The notes under the pieces are model-generated. The model was not told the DNA's origin, did no database searches, and saw only the letters and a program-made list of their open reading frames with translations. The position numbers and the translations under genes are program-made. A stretch of 64,000 bases of DNA from Lachnospiraceae bacterium. GTDB lineage: Bacteria > Bacillota > Clostridia > Lachnospirales > Lachnospiraceae. The stretch lies in assembly GCA_022793065.1 (NCBI GenBank), contig JAAWCE010000073.1, positions 1 through 64,000 of the forward strand, given 5' to 3'. Of the stretch, positions 20,765 through 30,746 are shown piece by piece (position 1 is the first letter of the stretch; every line of letters starts with the position of its first letter).

Positions 20765-21649
20765 CTACCTCCTTTGTTCTAAAACTGCTGCGCCCAACAT
20801 ACCGGCACGGTTTCCCAGAGCGGCTTTGTGTATTTTTACGCCGCGAAAGGAAGGAATCAGGTTTTCATAAAGTTTTTCCCTTATTTGTTCCAATACATAG
20901 GTCTGTTCCATGACCCCGCCGCCTAAAATAACGCATGCCGGATTTAATATATGGATAATGGTAGTGAGACCATATACAATTTCCATAATCCACCTATTTA
21001 CAATCTGCTTAATGTAAGGTTTGTCTATTTGCTCAAATATGGCGCGGCCATTGGTCAGGGAAGGATCTTCGGCAACGGCTTTGCGCACAAGGGCGGTGGT
21101 GGAGGCATATTGTTCATAGCAGCCGGAAAACATGCTTTGCCCGATATGGCGGTCTTCGGGGTGGGTGATAATGGCGCCGAATTCTCCGGCGGAAAAGCTG
21201 CTGCCGGAGTAAAGCTTTCCGTTGACAATGATAGAACCGCCAACGCCTGTTCCGTATGTGAGACATACGAAATTAGAGATATCTTTGCCGGCACCGAAGA
21301 CTGATTCGCCGATTGCCGCCGCATTAACGTCATTTTCTACGGCGGTGGGAACCTGAAATTCCTGTTCCATAATTTTTTTCAGCTGCGTGCCCGTATAGCC
21401 GGGAATGTTTTCATTGGCATAGATAATGGAGCCCTCCAGAGGATTTACCTGTCCGGCGGTGCTGATGCCTATGCGTTGGAAAGCGCTGATATTCTTATAG
21501 TCTGCGATAAGATTCTGAATGCGGTTGACTACATGTTCTCCGCCCTGTTTTGCTTCGGTGGGGATTTCCCTGAGTTCGGAGAGTTCTCCGTCTTTGTAAA
21601 GACCGGATTTTATTGCAGTTCCGCCTATATCTAAAACAATTGTAGTCAT
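20765..21649 (-). CDS. ROK-family sugar kinase (possibly ManNAc or GlcNAc kinase)
   Basis: VLDIGGTAIKSGLYKDG, ENDVNAAAIGE, YGTGVGGSIIVNG; located in nag/nan region. Confidence 0.88.
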   Translation of the reverse strand: MTTIVLDIGGTAIKSGLYKDGELSELREIPTEAKQGGEHVVNRIQNLIADYKNISAFQRIGISTAGQVNPLEGSIIYANENIPGYTGTQLKKIMEQEFQVPTAVENDVNAAAIGESVFGAGKDISNFVCLTYGTGVGGSIIVNGKLYSGSSFSAGEFGAIITHPEDRHIGQSMFSGCYEQYASTTALVRKAVAEDPSLTNGRAIFEQIDKPYIKQIVNRWIMEIVYGLTTIIHILNPACVILGGGVMEQTYVLEQIREKLYENLIPSFRGVKIHKAALGNRAGMLGAAVLEQRR

Positions 21650-21702
21650 ATGATCCCTCCATTTGAAAAATAAGGTGAATTGAGGCATAAAGGCGGTTGA
21701 TT

Positions 21703-22854
21703 TTAGGTCAGACGGACAGGAATCGAACGATGAAAGACTTCCTTTAAGTCCAGGTTTTTGTCCAAAATCACAATATTTCCGTATTTTCCGGCAGTAAGAC
21801 TGCCATAATCCTGATCAATTCCCACAGCTTTCGCCGGGTTTACGGAGGCACATTTTACGGCGCTGGCCAGAGGAATTCCCATATCCCGGACGGCGGTGCG
21901 GACACAATTCATAAGATTGGACACGGAGCCGGCAATGGTGCCGTCTTCTAAAACTGCCAGGTTTCCTTTGACAATGAAAGTCTGTCCTCCCAATTCATAT
22001 TTACCGTCAGATAGACCGGTGGCCCGCAGACTGTCGCTGATTAGTATAATGCGATCATGGCCGAATATTTTGAAGGTGGTTCGCACCACCGCCGGATGGA
22101 TATGAACACCGTCACAGATAAGCTCCACCATGCAGTGTTCGCTGTCGGCGGCGGCTCCAATGGGACCTGGAGCGCGATGGCTTAAAGGCATCATGGCATT
22201 GTACATATGCGTCAACTGGTTGGCGCCGCAGGAGAAGGCTTCCATGGTCGTATCATAGTCCGCGGTGGTGTGAGCCAGGGAAATATTGACGCTGCCTTTG
22301 TTGGCACGGATAAAGTCCAGGGCGCCTTCTGTCTCCGGAGCTATGGTAACGGTGCGAATCATGCCGCCGGATGCCTGCTGCAGCCGCTGCAGCATTGCGG
22401 TATCGGCCGGGCAAATATATTTTTCGTTCTGCGCACCTTTTTTGCCTGGGCTGATGAAAGGTCCTTCCATGTACAAACCGCATAAATCCGCGCCATTGTC
22501 GCAGGAGAAATCTTTTACTGCTTTACAAACCTTTGTCAATGTCTCTTCGGAAATGGTCATGGTGGCGGGGGTAATGGAGGTTACACCTTGCCGTAATTCG
22601 TATTCGGCAATGGTGCGTAAGGCTTCCGCCGTCCCATCGCAGCAATCGCTTCCCATGCAGCCGTGAAAATGGATGTCGATCAACCCTGGAATGATGTAAT
22701 TTCCTTCCGCGTTCGTGATGGTTTCATTGCCCTCTGTGGAGTGATAAGCTGCCTCTGAGACGATTCTGTCATTGCAGAGATAAACTGACGCGGGCTGAAA
22801 GCAGCCTTCTTCCTGGAATACAAGTCCGTTGATAATTTTATGTTTTTTTGTCAT
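21703..22854 (-). CDS. nagA: N-acetylglucosamine-6-phosphate deacetylase
   Basis: GLIDIHFHGCMGSD, YMEGPFISPGKKGAQN, THMYNAMMPLSHRAPG, ILISDSLRATG. Confidence 0.93.
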   Translation of the reverse strand: MTKKHKIINGLVFQEEGCFQPASVYLCNDRIVSEAAYHSTEGNETITNAEGNYIIPGLIDIHFHGCMGSDCCDGTAEALRTIAEYELRQGVTSITPATMTISEETLTKVCKAVKDFSCDNGADLCGLYMEGPFISPGKKGAQNEKYICPADTAMLQRLQQASGGMIRTVTIAPETEGALDFIRANKGSVNISLAHTTADYDTTMEAFSCGANQLTHMYNAMMPLSHRAPGPIGAAADSEHCMVELICDGVHIHPAVVRTTFKIFGHDRIILISDSLRATGLSDGKYELGGQTFIVKGNLAVLEDGTIAGSVSNLMNCVRTAVRDMGIPLASAVKCASVNPAKAVGIDQDYGSLTAGKYGNIVILDKNLDLKEVFHRSIPVRLT

Positions 22855-22931
22855 TCTGATACCCCCAGTGCGCTTTTGCGCACATACCAATCAATCGTTT
22901 TATTTTTTTGTGGATGATGCAAACACAATGC

Positions 22932-23657
22932 CTATATCTGAGACAGTGCAGCTTCGTCGGCTACAAGAATTACATGGTTATGGAGCTGCAGAACGGATGC
23001 AGGTACCTGTGGCGTAATGGGGCCGAAAAATGCTTTCTTTACAATCTCAGCTTTATCCTCCCCGGAAACGACTATCAAGATCTGGCGGGCTGACATAATT
23101 GTTTTGATGCCCATGGTATATGCTTCTCGCGGCACATCCTCTTCTGAAGCGAAGAAACGACGGTTGGCTTTGATGGTCTGTTCGGTCAATTTGACACAGT
23201 GGGTTTCCGTTTTAAAGAAGGTATCGGGTTCGTTAAATCCAATGTGGCCGTTATGACCCAGACCGAGAAGCTGTATATCCACCTGTCCCACAGAGGCAAG
23301 AATGTCATTGTATTGTCTGCATGCTTTTTCGCTGTCGGGTTCCGTTCCGTCGGGCAGAAAAGTCCTGTTTTTGTCAATGTTCACTTTTTGAAACAAATTT
23401 TCATCCATAAAGTAATAATAACTTTGAGGGTCTTCCTGGGTAAGGCCCTTGTATTCATCCAGATTCACAGTAGTAACTTTTGAGAAGTCAAGATCCCCCT
23501 TTCGATACCATGCCGCAAGCTGGTTGTAGAGGCCGATGGGAGTGGAACCTGTGGCCAGTCCCAGCACACAGTCAGGCTTTAAAATAACCTGCGCGGATAA
23601 AATGTTTGCAGCCTTTCGGCTCATGTCGTCGTAGTCCTTTGTTCTGTAAATGATCAT
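22932..23657 (-). CDS. nagB: Glucosamine-6-phosphate deaminase
   Basis: VLGLATGSTPIGLYNQL, VTTVNLDEYKGL, LLGLGHNGHIGFNEP. Confidence 0.95.
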   Translation of the reverse strand: MIIYRTKDYDDMSRKAANILSAQVILKPDCVLGLATGSTPIGLYNQLAAWYRKGDLDFSKVTTVNLDEYKGLTQEDPQSYYYFMDENLFQKVNIDKNRTFLPDGTEPDSEKACRQYNDILASVGQVDIQLLGLGHNGHIGFNEPDTFFKTETHCVKLTEQTIKANRRFFASEEDVPREAYTMGIKTIMSARQILIVVSGEDKAEIVKKAFFGPITPQVPASVLQLHNHVILVADEAALSQI

Positions 23658-23879
23658 GTTGATACCTTTCTGCGCGTTGCGGTGCGCACTGTAATTGTTG
23701 AATACGCATTTTTATTCAACATTTGCTGCCTTCTTGCGTCAACGCTGCTGCATAATGTGAGGTGCTTCGGCGCACATGGAATAAGAAGTTGACGCAATGC
23801 TCTCTTGTGGCAATATTATATCATATGTGGTCTCTTTTTTCAATTAGAAATGTTAGAAATTTTCAAAATAAATAAAAAG

Positions 23880-23931
23880 TGAAAATATTTTTCAAAAATG
23901 TATTGACAAACGCACAAAGCAAAGATAAAAT
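23880..23931 (+). promoter_or_regulatory. Promoter of sialic-acid/amino-sugar ABC operon with upstream palindrome
   Basis: TTGACA(23903)-17 nt-TAAAAT(23926); TGAAAATATTTTTCA palindrome at 23880-23894. Confidence 0.7.
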
Positions 23932-24010
23932 GAAATCATAGTAGTGGTGCGGAATTATACAATTTCAACAATTGCGATTGAAGAAATCGCGTAGAAAAGG
24001 AGGGCTTATT

Positions 24011-25366
24011 ATGAAGAAGCGTAAAATGATGGCAATAGCGTTAAGCGGTCTTATGATGCTTTCCGCTGTAGGCTGCGGCAATGTAAACGACGGCAGTTCG
24101 TCCGGTGGAAGTTCTGCTGGAGGAAGCAGCTCAACTGCCAGCAATCAAAGTTCCACGCCCACATCCGTGTCAGGAGGAACAGAGGGGGCGGAAATTACAC
24201 TGTGGACTTATCCCATCGGCAAGTGGGGAGATTCGGCTACGGTGGACGGACTGATTGCCGACTTTAACGCAGTACATCCGGAGATTAAGGTGACGGTTGA
24301 GTATCTGGACTATTCTAACGGCGATGACCAGATTAACACTGCCATTGAAGGAAAACAGGCGCCGGATATCGTTTTGGAAGGACCGGAACGATTGGTTGCC
24401 AACTGGGGTGCAAGGGGATTGATGGTAGATCTTGCTGACCTTTGGACGGACGAGGCGAAAGCTGCAATCTATGATTCCGTAGAGAGTGCTTGTAAGGACA
24501 ATAACGGCGTATATTATGAATATCCTCTGTGCATGACGGCACATACCATGGCAATCAACCGGGATATTTTTGAAGCGGCAGGCGCATTACAGTATATTGA
24601 TGAGGAAAAAGGTACATGGACCACAGACAACTTTATCAAAGCGGTAAAGGCTGTTTATGATAATGGTCAGACAAACGTGGGCGCAGTATACTGCAACGGC
24701 CAGGGCGGAGACCAGGGAACACGTGCGCTGGTGAACAACCTGTACGGCGGAACCTTTACCAATGCGGCACATACGGAGTACACCGCTAACAGCGAAGAAA
24801 ATATCAAAGCGCTGCAGTTGTTGCTGGATATGGAAGGAATCAATTATGATGCTTCTATCGTAGGCGGCGATGAAATCAATATGTTCTGTAACGGTACGCT
24901 GGCAATGGCATTTTGCTGGAACGTATCACAGGAAAAGAATAATCTGGATAAGATTAATTTTGACGTACTTCCCATGGCATTCCCGTCCAGCGGCGATCCC
25001 AAGCTTTGCGGCGGTATCTGGGGATTCGGTATCTTTAACAATGGCGATGACACCAAGATTGCAGCGGCAAAGACCTTTATCGACTTTATGGCAAATGACG
25101 AGAAGCAGGCTGTGGAGAGTGTAAAAGCTTCTAATTACTGGCCTGTAAAGGATTTGGGAAATATCTATGAAGGCGATGAGCTGATGACCGAATATGCAAA
25201 ATTTGTTCCTTACATGGGCGACTATTATCAGGTAGTGGGCGGCTGGTCAGAAGCCCGTACTGCATGGTGGAATATGCTGCAGCAGATTGGTTCAGGCGTG
25301 GATGTGAAGACCGCGGTGGAAGAATTTGTGACCAAATCAAATGCGGCTGCCCAAGGAGCACAGTAA
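24011..25366 (+). CDS. Sugar ABC transporter substrate-binding lipoprotein
   Basis: Lipobox LSAVGCGN, Ser/Gly linker, family 1 solute-binding fold. Confidence 0.92.
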   Translation: MKKRKMMAIALSGLMMLSAVGCGNVNDGSSSGGSSAGGSSSTASNQSSTPTSVSGGTEGAEITLWTYPIGKWGDSATVDGLIADFNAVHPEIKVTVEYLDYSNGDDQINTAIEGKQAPDIVLEGPERLVANWGARGLMVDLADLWTDEAKAAIYDSVESACKDNNGVYYEYPLCMTAHTMAINRDIFEAAGALQYIDEEKGTWTTDNFIKAVKAVYDNGQTNVGAVYCNGQGGDQGTRALVNNLYGGTFTNAAHTEYTANSEENIKALQLLLDMEGINYDASIVGGDEINMFCNGTLAMAFCWNVSQEKNNLDKINFDVLPMAFPSSGDPKLCGGIWGFGIFNNGDDTKIAAAKTFIDFMANDEKQAVESVKASNYWPVKDLGNIYEGDELMTEYAKFVPYMGDYYQVVGGWSEARTAWWNMLQQIGSGVDVKTAVEEFVTKSNAAAQGAQ

Positions 25367-25567
25367 GTATAAAAATCTGAGCAATGGTTCTGTGAATCAA
25401 CAGGATTGAGCAAAAGGAGTCATAGAAAGGTTCTTACAGGTTAGCTTAACAAAGGAAGCGTTTTTTGTGAGACTCGCGACCCTTCCCAAGGATATCTGCG
25501 GGGAGGGTCGTTTGCAGTATGAGAATGATATGTATGAATGATTTTGATACGGGAAGGAGGAATCCTT

Positions 25568-26470
25568 ATGGCAGCAGAAAGAAAAAATCCCATGAGTAAA
25601 GCCCTGGTGCGCAGGGAAACGATAACCGGATATGCGTTTATGCTTCCCAGTCTGGTTTTCTTTTTGGGGTTTGTTATTTATCCAATGGTTCAATGTGTGT
25701 TCACCAGCTTTTTTGATGCTACGATGAATCGGGAAGATATATTTATTGGGGTGGCAAACTATACGGAATTGTTTCAAGATAGTGTGTTCCTGGGAGCGCT
25801 GTGGAATACGGCGGTGATTGTAATTGTTTCCGTACCGGTGGTTTGCATCTTTTCTTTGTGGGTAAGTTCCGTAATATATAACTTAAGGGGTGCGGCATGT
25901 TCTGCGTTCAGGTGTATCTTTTATCTGCCGGTGGTAACAGGTTCCGTTGCCGTTACGGTAGTGTGGAAATGGATGTTTAATAATTACTATGGTATTTTTA
26001 ATTATGTGGGAACCAGCACAGGGCTTTTGGATAAAAATATCAACTGGCTGGGGGACGAAAAGTATGCGCTGGGATGTATTATACTGATTCTGTTGACCAC
26101 ATCGGTAGGGCAGCCAATTGTGCTATATGTATCAGCACTGAATAATGTGGATCAGTCTCTTGTAGAGGCGGCTGAAGTGGATGGAGCTACAAAGTTTCAA
26201 TGTTTTTGGCGGATAAAATGGCCTCAGATTATGCCAACTACATTGTATATCCTTGTAATTACTACGATTAACAGCTTCCAGTGCTTTGCGCTGATTCAGT
26301 TGTTGACCAGCGGCGGACCCAACCATAGTACGGACACCATTATGTACTATATTTATTACAATGCGTTTAAACTGTACCGCTATGGATACGGTAATGCAAT
26401 GGGCGTTGTCCTTGCCGTTATTATAGCAGTCCTTTCCGCTGTGCAGTTCAAACTGGCCAAGAGAGATTAG
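25568..26470 (+). CDS. Sugar ABC transporter permease
   Basis: EAA-like loop LVEAAEVDGATKFQCFWRIKWPQIMPT. Confidence 0.92.
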   Translation: MAAERKNPMSKALVRRETITGYAFMLPSLVFFLGFVIYPMVQCVFTSFFDATMNREDIFIGVANYTELFQDSVFLGALWNTAVIVIVSVPVVCIFSLWVSSVIYNLRGAACSAFRCIFYLPVVTGSVAVTVVWKWMFNNYYGIFNYVGTSTGLLDKNINWLGDEKYALGCIILILLTTSVGQPIVLYVSALNNVDQSLVEAAEVDGATKFQCFWRIKWPQIMPTTLYILVITTINSFQCFALIQLLTSGGPNHSTDTIMYYIYYNAFKLYRYGYGNAMGVVLAVIIAVLSAVQFKLAKRD

Positions 26471-26486
26471 GGAAGGGGGAAATGAT

Positions 26487-27392
26487 ATGAAACACAAGAA
26501 ATTCAATCGTTCTGCATGTTATAAGATTCTGTCGGTGGCTGTTATTACGATTTTGGCCATTTTGTTTGCCTTTCCTCTCTATTGGATTGTGACCGGTTCA
26601 TTTAAGACTTCTGCAGCAATTAATGCCACAACGCCTCAGTGGTGGCCCCAGGAGTGGGTATTGGAAAATTATCAAAAATTGTTCAGCAGACAGTTTGCGC
26701 CTCTGTGGGAAATACATATTCCGTTTACGGACGTTCAGTTTGCGGGGCCTGAGGTGCCGGCGGCTATTCGATGGCTGTTGAACACGGTGTTTATGGCGGT
26801 AGCAGCCATGCTGCTTACTTGTGTTACGGCGGCTATGGCAGGTTATGCTTTGGCAAAAAAGCGTTTTATTGGACGCACGGTGGTTTTTTCACTGATTGTA
26901 TGTGCAATGGCGCTGCCAAAGCAGGTAATTTTGATTCCCTTGCTGCGTGAGATGGCGGCTTTAGAATTGTATAATACCATATGGGCGGTCATTTTCCCCA
27001 TTGTAGGCTGGCCGTTCGGCGTGTTCCTGATGAAGCAGTTTTCAGAAGGAATTCCAGGAGAGATGATGGAAGCTGCGAAGATTGACGGGGCCGGAGAGTG
27101 GAAGACATTCTATACCATTGCTTTGCCTTTGATTAAACCAGGTATCGGGGCGCTGGCAATTTTCACGTTTATTAATTCATGGAATGATTACTTTATGCAG
27201 TTGATTATGCTGACCAGCACAAAGAATCTGACCATTCCACTCGGTATTGCGAAACTTCAGGCGGAAAATGCTATGGATTTCGGTTTGATTATGGCCGGCG
27301 CGTCGCTGGCAGCGATTCCCATTATCATTATCTTCCTGATTTTCCAGAAATACTTTACAAAGGGGATTACCATGGGGGCTGTAAAGGGATAG
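26487..27392 (+). CDS. Carbohydrate ABC transporter permease
   Basis: EAA loop GEMMEAAKIDGAGEWKTFYTIALPLIKPGIG. Confidence 0.93.
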   Translation: MKHKKFNRSACYKILSVAVITILAILFAFPLYWIVTGSFKTSAAINATTPQWWPQEWVLENYQKLFSRQFAPLWEIHIPFTDVQFAGPEVPAAIRWLLNTVFMAVAAMLLTCVTAAMAGYALAKKRFIGRTVVFSLIVCAMALPKQVILIPLLREMAALELYNTIWAVIFPIVGWPFGVFLMKQFSEGIPGEMMEAAKIDGAGEWKTFYTIALPLIKPGIGALAIFTFINSWNDYFMQLIMLTSTKNLTIPLGIAKLQAENAMDFGLIMAGASLAAIPIIIIFLIFQKYFTKGITMGAVKG

Positions 27393-27438
27393 TTCAGGAA
27401 GACATTGAAGAGAAGGTACTGGAATAGGAGGTGCAGCA

Positions 27439-27891
27439 TTGATTTACACTGAAATCAGTAGTATTGGGCGGTATCGCGGCATAGGAGAATATCTGGATAA
27501 GGCATTTGATTATCTTGCGACACATGCTTTAAAGGATATGGAAGCGGGGCACTATGAGATAGATGGTAAAATGGTGTATTTGAATGTGCTGGAGTATGAA
27601 ACCATTGCTGAGGAAGGGGCATTTTTTGAAGCCCATGGGAAATATGCCGATATTCAAATTGCGTTGGAGGGAGAGGAACTGGTTGGCGTTTCAGAACTGG
27701 CAAGGGTTACAGTAAAAACCTTTGACGAAGAAGCGGATTTGTATGAAGTGGAAGGGCCTGTGGAGCATTATATCAAATTGATACCGGGTAAGGTGCTGAT
27801 AGTTATGCCTGGAGATGCTCACAAGTTGAAACTGGCCCCAAAGCAGCCTTCCAAAGTAAAAAAGGCAGTTGTAAAAGTGTATATCGGATAG
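27439..27891 (+). CDS. YhcH/YjgK/YiaL-family protein (DUF386, sugar anomerase-like)
   Basis: KMVYLNVLEYETIAEEGAFFEAHGKYADIQIALEGEELV; MPGDAHKLKLAPKQPSKVKKAVVKV. Confidence 0.9.
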   Translation: MIYTEISSIGRYRGIGEYLDKAFDYLATHALKDMEAGHYEIDGKMVYLNVLEYETIAEEGAFFEAHGKYADIQIALEGEELVGVSELARVTVKTFDEEADLYEVEGPVEHYIKLIPGKVLIVMPGDAHKLKLAPKQPSKVKKAVVKVYIG

Positions 27892-27944
27892 GCATATAAA
27901 ACCCTTTCCGAAAAAGGTATGGAAGGGGAGAGGAGGTTATAGAG

Positions 27945-28868
27945 ATGAGAGATATGAAAAAGTATCAGGGAATTATTCCGGCATTTTATGCGTGCTATAA
28001 CGGCAAGGGCGAGGTAGACGGGGAGCGTGTGGAAATGCTGGCCCGTTATATGGTGGAGAAGAAAGTGAAAGGGGTCTATGTGGGCGGTTCGTCGGGAGAA
28101 TGTATCTATCAGACAGTGGATGATAGAAAACGCACCCTGGAGCATGTGATGCGGGTAGCGGGGGATAAGCTGACGGTTATTGCTCATGTGGCTTGCAACA
28201 ATACAGCGGAAAGCAGAGAGCTTGCCGCTCATGCCCAAAGTCTGGGCGTGGATGCCATTGCCGCCATACCTCCGATTTATTTCCATCTGCCGGAATATGC
28301 GATTGCAGAGTACTGGAACGATATTTCCGACGCGGCTCCGGATACGGATTTTATTATCTATAATATCCCTCAGTTGGCGGGAGTGGCGTTGACCATGCCG
28401 TTGTTCCGAGAGATGAGAAAGAATCCCAGAGTGATTGCAGTAAAAAATAGTTCTATGCCCACACAGGATATTCAAATGTTCAAAGCGGAAGGCGGAGAAG
28501 GATTTGTAGTCTTGAACGGTCCGGATGAACAGCTTGTGTCAGGACTTGCCATTGGGGCAGACGGCGGAATTGGCGGTACTTATGGTGTGATGCCGGAACT
28601 TTATCTGAAAATAAAGGAACTGATGGATGTGGGGAAGGTGGAAGAGGCACAGAAGATACAATATGCAGCCAATGAGATAATATACGGAATGTGTGCTTGT
28701 CATGGAAATCTGTATGCCGTGATAAAAGAAATCTTGCGTATCCGCCAGGGACTGGACATCGGAAGTGTTCGTAAACCCTTGCCGGCGCTGCTTCCCGAAG
28801 ATATGGAGCAGGTGAAGAAATGCGCTCAAATGGTGGATAAGGCAATGGAGATGTATATAAAAGCATAG
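27945..28868 (+). CDS. nanA: Dihydrodipicolinate synthase family / N-acetylneuraminate lyase-like
   Basis: GVYVGGSSGECIYQTVDDRKR, IIYNIPQLAG, catalytic K in VIAVKNSS; adjacent to nanE. Confidence 0.85.
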   Translation: MRDMKKYQGIIPAFYACYNGKGEVDGERVEMLARYMVEKKVKGVYVGGSSGECIYQTVDDRKRTLEHVMRVAGDKLTVIAHVACNNTAESRELAAHAQSLGVDAIAAIPPIYFHLPEYAIAEYWNDISDAAPDTDFIIYNIPQLAGVALTMPLFREMRKNPRVIAVKNSSMPTQDIQMFKAEGGEGFVVLNGPDEQLVSGLAIGADGGIGGTYGVMPELYLKIKELMDVGKVEEAQKIQYAANEIIYGMCACHGNLYAVIKEILRIRQGLDIGSVRKPLPALLPEDMEQVKKCAQMVDKAMEMYIKA

Positions 28869-28943
28869 GATGAGACATAACTTTGGGACTTATGCGGCGT
28901 GAAAAACAGCATCCACAGGGAAGCATCCAGGAGAAAAACGGGT

Positions 28944-29048
28944 GCACGAGAGCAAATTTCATGAGATGACTTAGGAATGAAATTTGTCTCTCCTGTGTGT
29001 GCGCCGAAAGAACTTCACCCTTTAGTGCCGTCGCGCAGCGACTTAAAA
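28944..29048 (+). repeat. 105-bp direct repeat, copy 1 (structured)
   Basis: Identical to 29118..29222; contains gagagcaaatttcat/atgaaatttgtctctc hairpin and gtcgcgcagcgac. Confidence 0.95.
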
Positions 29049-29117
29049 ATCGTCCGGCTAAGAAATGTCAAACCATTTATTAAAAATGTTTTGCTGGACA
29101 GGTGAGGTTGTGAAGGC

Positions 29118-29222
29118 GCACGAGAGCAAATTTCATGAGATGACTTAGGAATGAAATTTGTCTCTCCTGTGTGTGCGCCGAAAGAACTTCACCCTTTAGT
29201 GCCGTCGCGCAGCGACTTAAAA
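29118..29222 (+). repeat. 105-bp direct repeat, copy 2 (structured)
   Basis: Identical to 28944..29048; here the stem is extended by ggcgcac/gtgcgcc. Confidence 0.95.
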
Positions 29223-29237
29223 TAGGAGGAAACCGAG

Positions 29238-29948
29238 TTGAAGAAAGAGGAATTGTTTGAGCGGATTAAGGGAAAGATAATTGTATCCTGTCAGGCAGTG
29301 AAAGGCGAGCCTTTGTATGTGGAAGAAAAATCCATTATGTATCTGATGGCCAGAGCGGCCAAACAGGCGGGTACGCCGGCTATCCGTACCAGCAGTATCC
29401 GAGATGTCATCGCGATCAAGGAAGAGACAGGACTTCCTGTAATTGGGTTAATCAAGGTACAATATGAAGGTTTTGAAAGTTATATTACGCCTACCATGAA
29501 GGAAGTGGATGAACTAGTTGAAGCAAAAGCGGATGTGATTGCTTTGGATTGTACTGCCCAGAAGCGGGGAGACGGCAAAAGTATCAGCGAATTTATTACA
29601 GAGGTTCGGGAAAAGTATCCCGAAGCAATTTTGATGGCGGATATTTCTACTTACGAAGAAGGGGTCAATGCCTGGAAATTGGGGATGGATATTGTGGGAA
29701 CTACTATGAGCGGATATACGCCCTATACCACTAAAACAGATGGCCCTGATTATGAGCTGGTAAGACGGTTGGCAGAGACTGTGGATGTTCCTGTAATTGG
29801 AGAAGGAAGGGTGCACAGTCCGGAACAGGCGGTGGAGATGCTGAAGACAGGCGCTCATGCAGTGGTAGTGGGAGGCGCTATTACTAGGCCGTTGGAAATT
29901 GCACAGCGTTTTATGAAGGCGGTAGAAATGAGTAATGAGCTTGTGTAG
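29238..29948 (+). CDS. nanE: N-acetylmannosamine-6-phosphate 2-epimerase
   Basis: IIVSCQAVKGEPLY, VIALDCTAQKRGDGKS, IVGTTMSGYTPYT, VIGEGRVHSPEQA. Confidence 0.93.
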   Translation: MKKEELFERIKGKIIVSCQAVKGEPLYVEEKSIMYLMARAAKQAGTPAIRTSSIRDVIAIKEETGLPVIGLIKVQYEGFESYITPTMKEVDELVEAKADVIALDCTAQKRGDGKSISEFITEVREKYPEAILMADISTYEEGVNAWKLGMDIVGTTMSGYTPYTTKTDGPDYELVRRLAETVDVPVIGEGRVHSPEQAVEMLKTGAHAVVVGGAITRPLEIAQRFMKAVEMSNELV

Positions 29949-29964
29949 CGGAATGTGAGGAAAG

Positions 29965-30621
29965 ATGAAAAGACATATTGTATGTTTTGGAGATTCTAAT
30001 ACCCATGGTTATTGCGCCATGACAGGGGGACGTTTCGATGAAACGCAAAGATGGTGCCATCTTCTTCAGGAAAAGCTGGGAGATGATTTTCTTGTGTTGG
30101 AGGAAGGATTGAGCGGACGTACCACTTGTTTTGAAGACCCGATTCATGAGGGATTATCCGGCCTAGCCTATATTTATCCTTGCTTAATGAGTCATGAACC
30201 GGTGGACTTATTGATTATTATGCTGGGAACCAATGACACAAAAGAGAGGTTCGGCGCATCGGCGGCCTGTATTGCATTGGGATTGAAAAGACTGATTGCC
30301 AAAGCCATTGCCACTACGGATTGCTGGAGGGATGGGAAGGCGTCTATTCTGATAGTGACCCCGCAGAATATCGACAGACAGTATATGAAGACAGAGATAG
30401 CCGCTACCATGGGGCGGGGATGCGCGGAAAAGTCGGAAGGACTGGCAGAGGAATATAAAAAAATAGCCCAGCTTACCGGTTGTTATTATTTGGACGCCAA
30501 TGAGTTTGTCACAGCCCAGCCAAATGATATTGATTATATGCACCTGACGGCAGAAGGCCACAGACAATTGGCGGAGGGGCTTACTGATAAGATCAGGGAG
30601 ATTTTTTCGGAAGACCAATGA
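29965..30621 (+). CDS. SGNH/GDSL hydrolase (candidate sialate/sugar O-acetylesterase)
   Basis: HIVCFGDSNTHGY, EGLSGRTT, IIMLGTNDTK, DYMHLTAEGH. Confidence 0.88.
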   Translation: MKRHIVCFGDSNTHGYCAMTGGRFDETQRWCHLLQEKLGDDFLVLEEGLSGRTTCFEDPIHEGLSGLAYIYPCLMSHEPVDLLIIMLGTNDTKERFGASAACIALGLKRLIAKAIATTDCWRDGKASILIVTPQNIDRQYMKTEIAATMGRGCAEKSEGLAEEYKKIAQLTGCYYLDANEFVTAQPNDIDYMHLTAEGHRQLAEGLTDKIREIFSEDQ

Positions 30622-30655
30622 TGGGAAAGCTGAAAAATGAAATTGGATAAGGGAT

Positions 30656-30694
30656 AAAAAGCTATCGGTAACAGTACAGTTCCGATAGCTTTTT
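30656..30694 (+). terminator. Rho-independent terminator, bidirectional
   Basis: aaaaagctatcgg - loop - ccgatagcttttt. Confidence 0.88.
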
Positions 30695-30746
30695 ATAATA
30701 TGTCAAGGATAATGTGCAGAGAACAGGCGCGGTTTCCGGCCAATGA

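Noticed and set aside
22207-22666. Plus-strand ORFs opposite nagA
   Set aside because: Shadow ORFs on a strongly supported nagA coding strand
28944-29222. CRISPR-like array
   Set aside because: Only two 105-bp copies with internal hairpins and no short-spacer periodicity or cas genes
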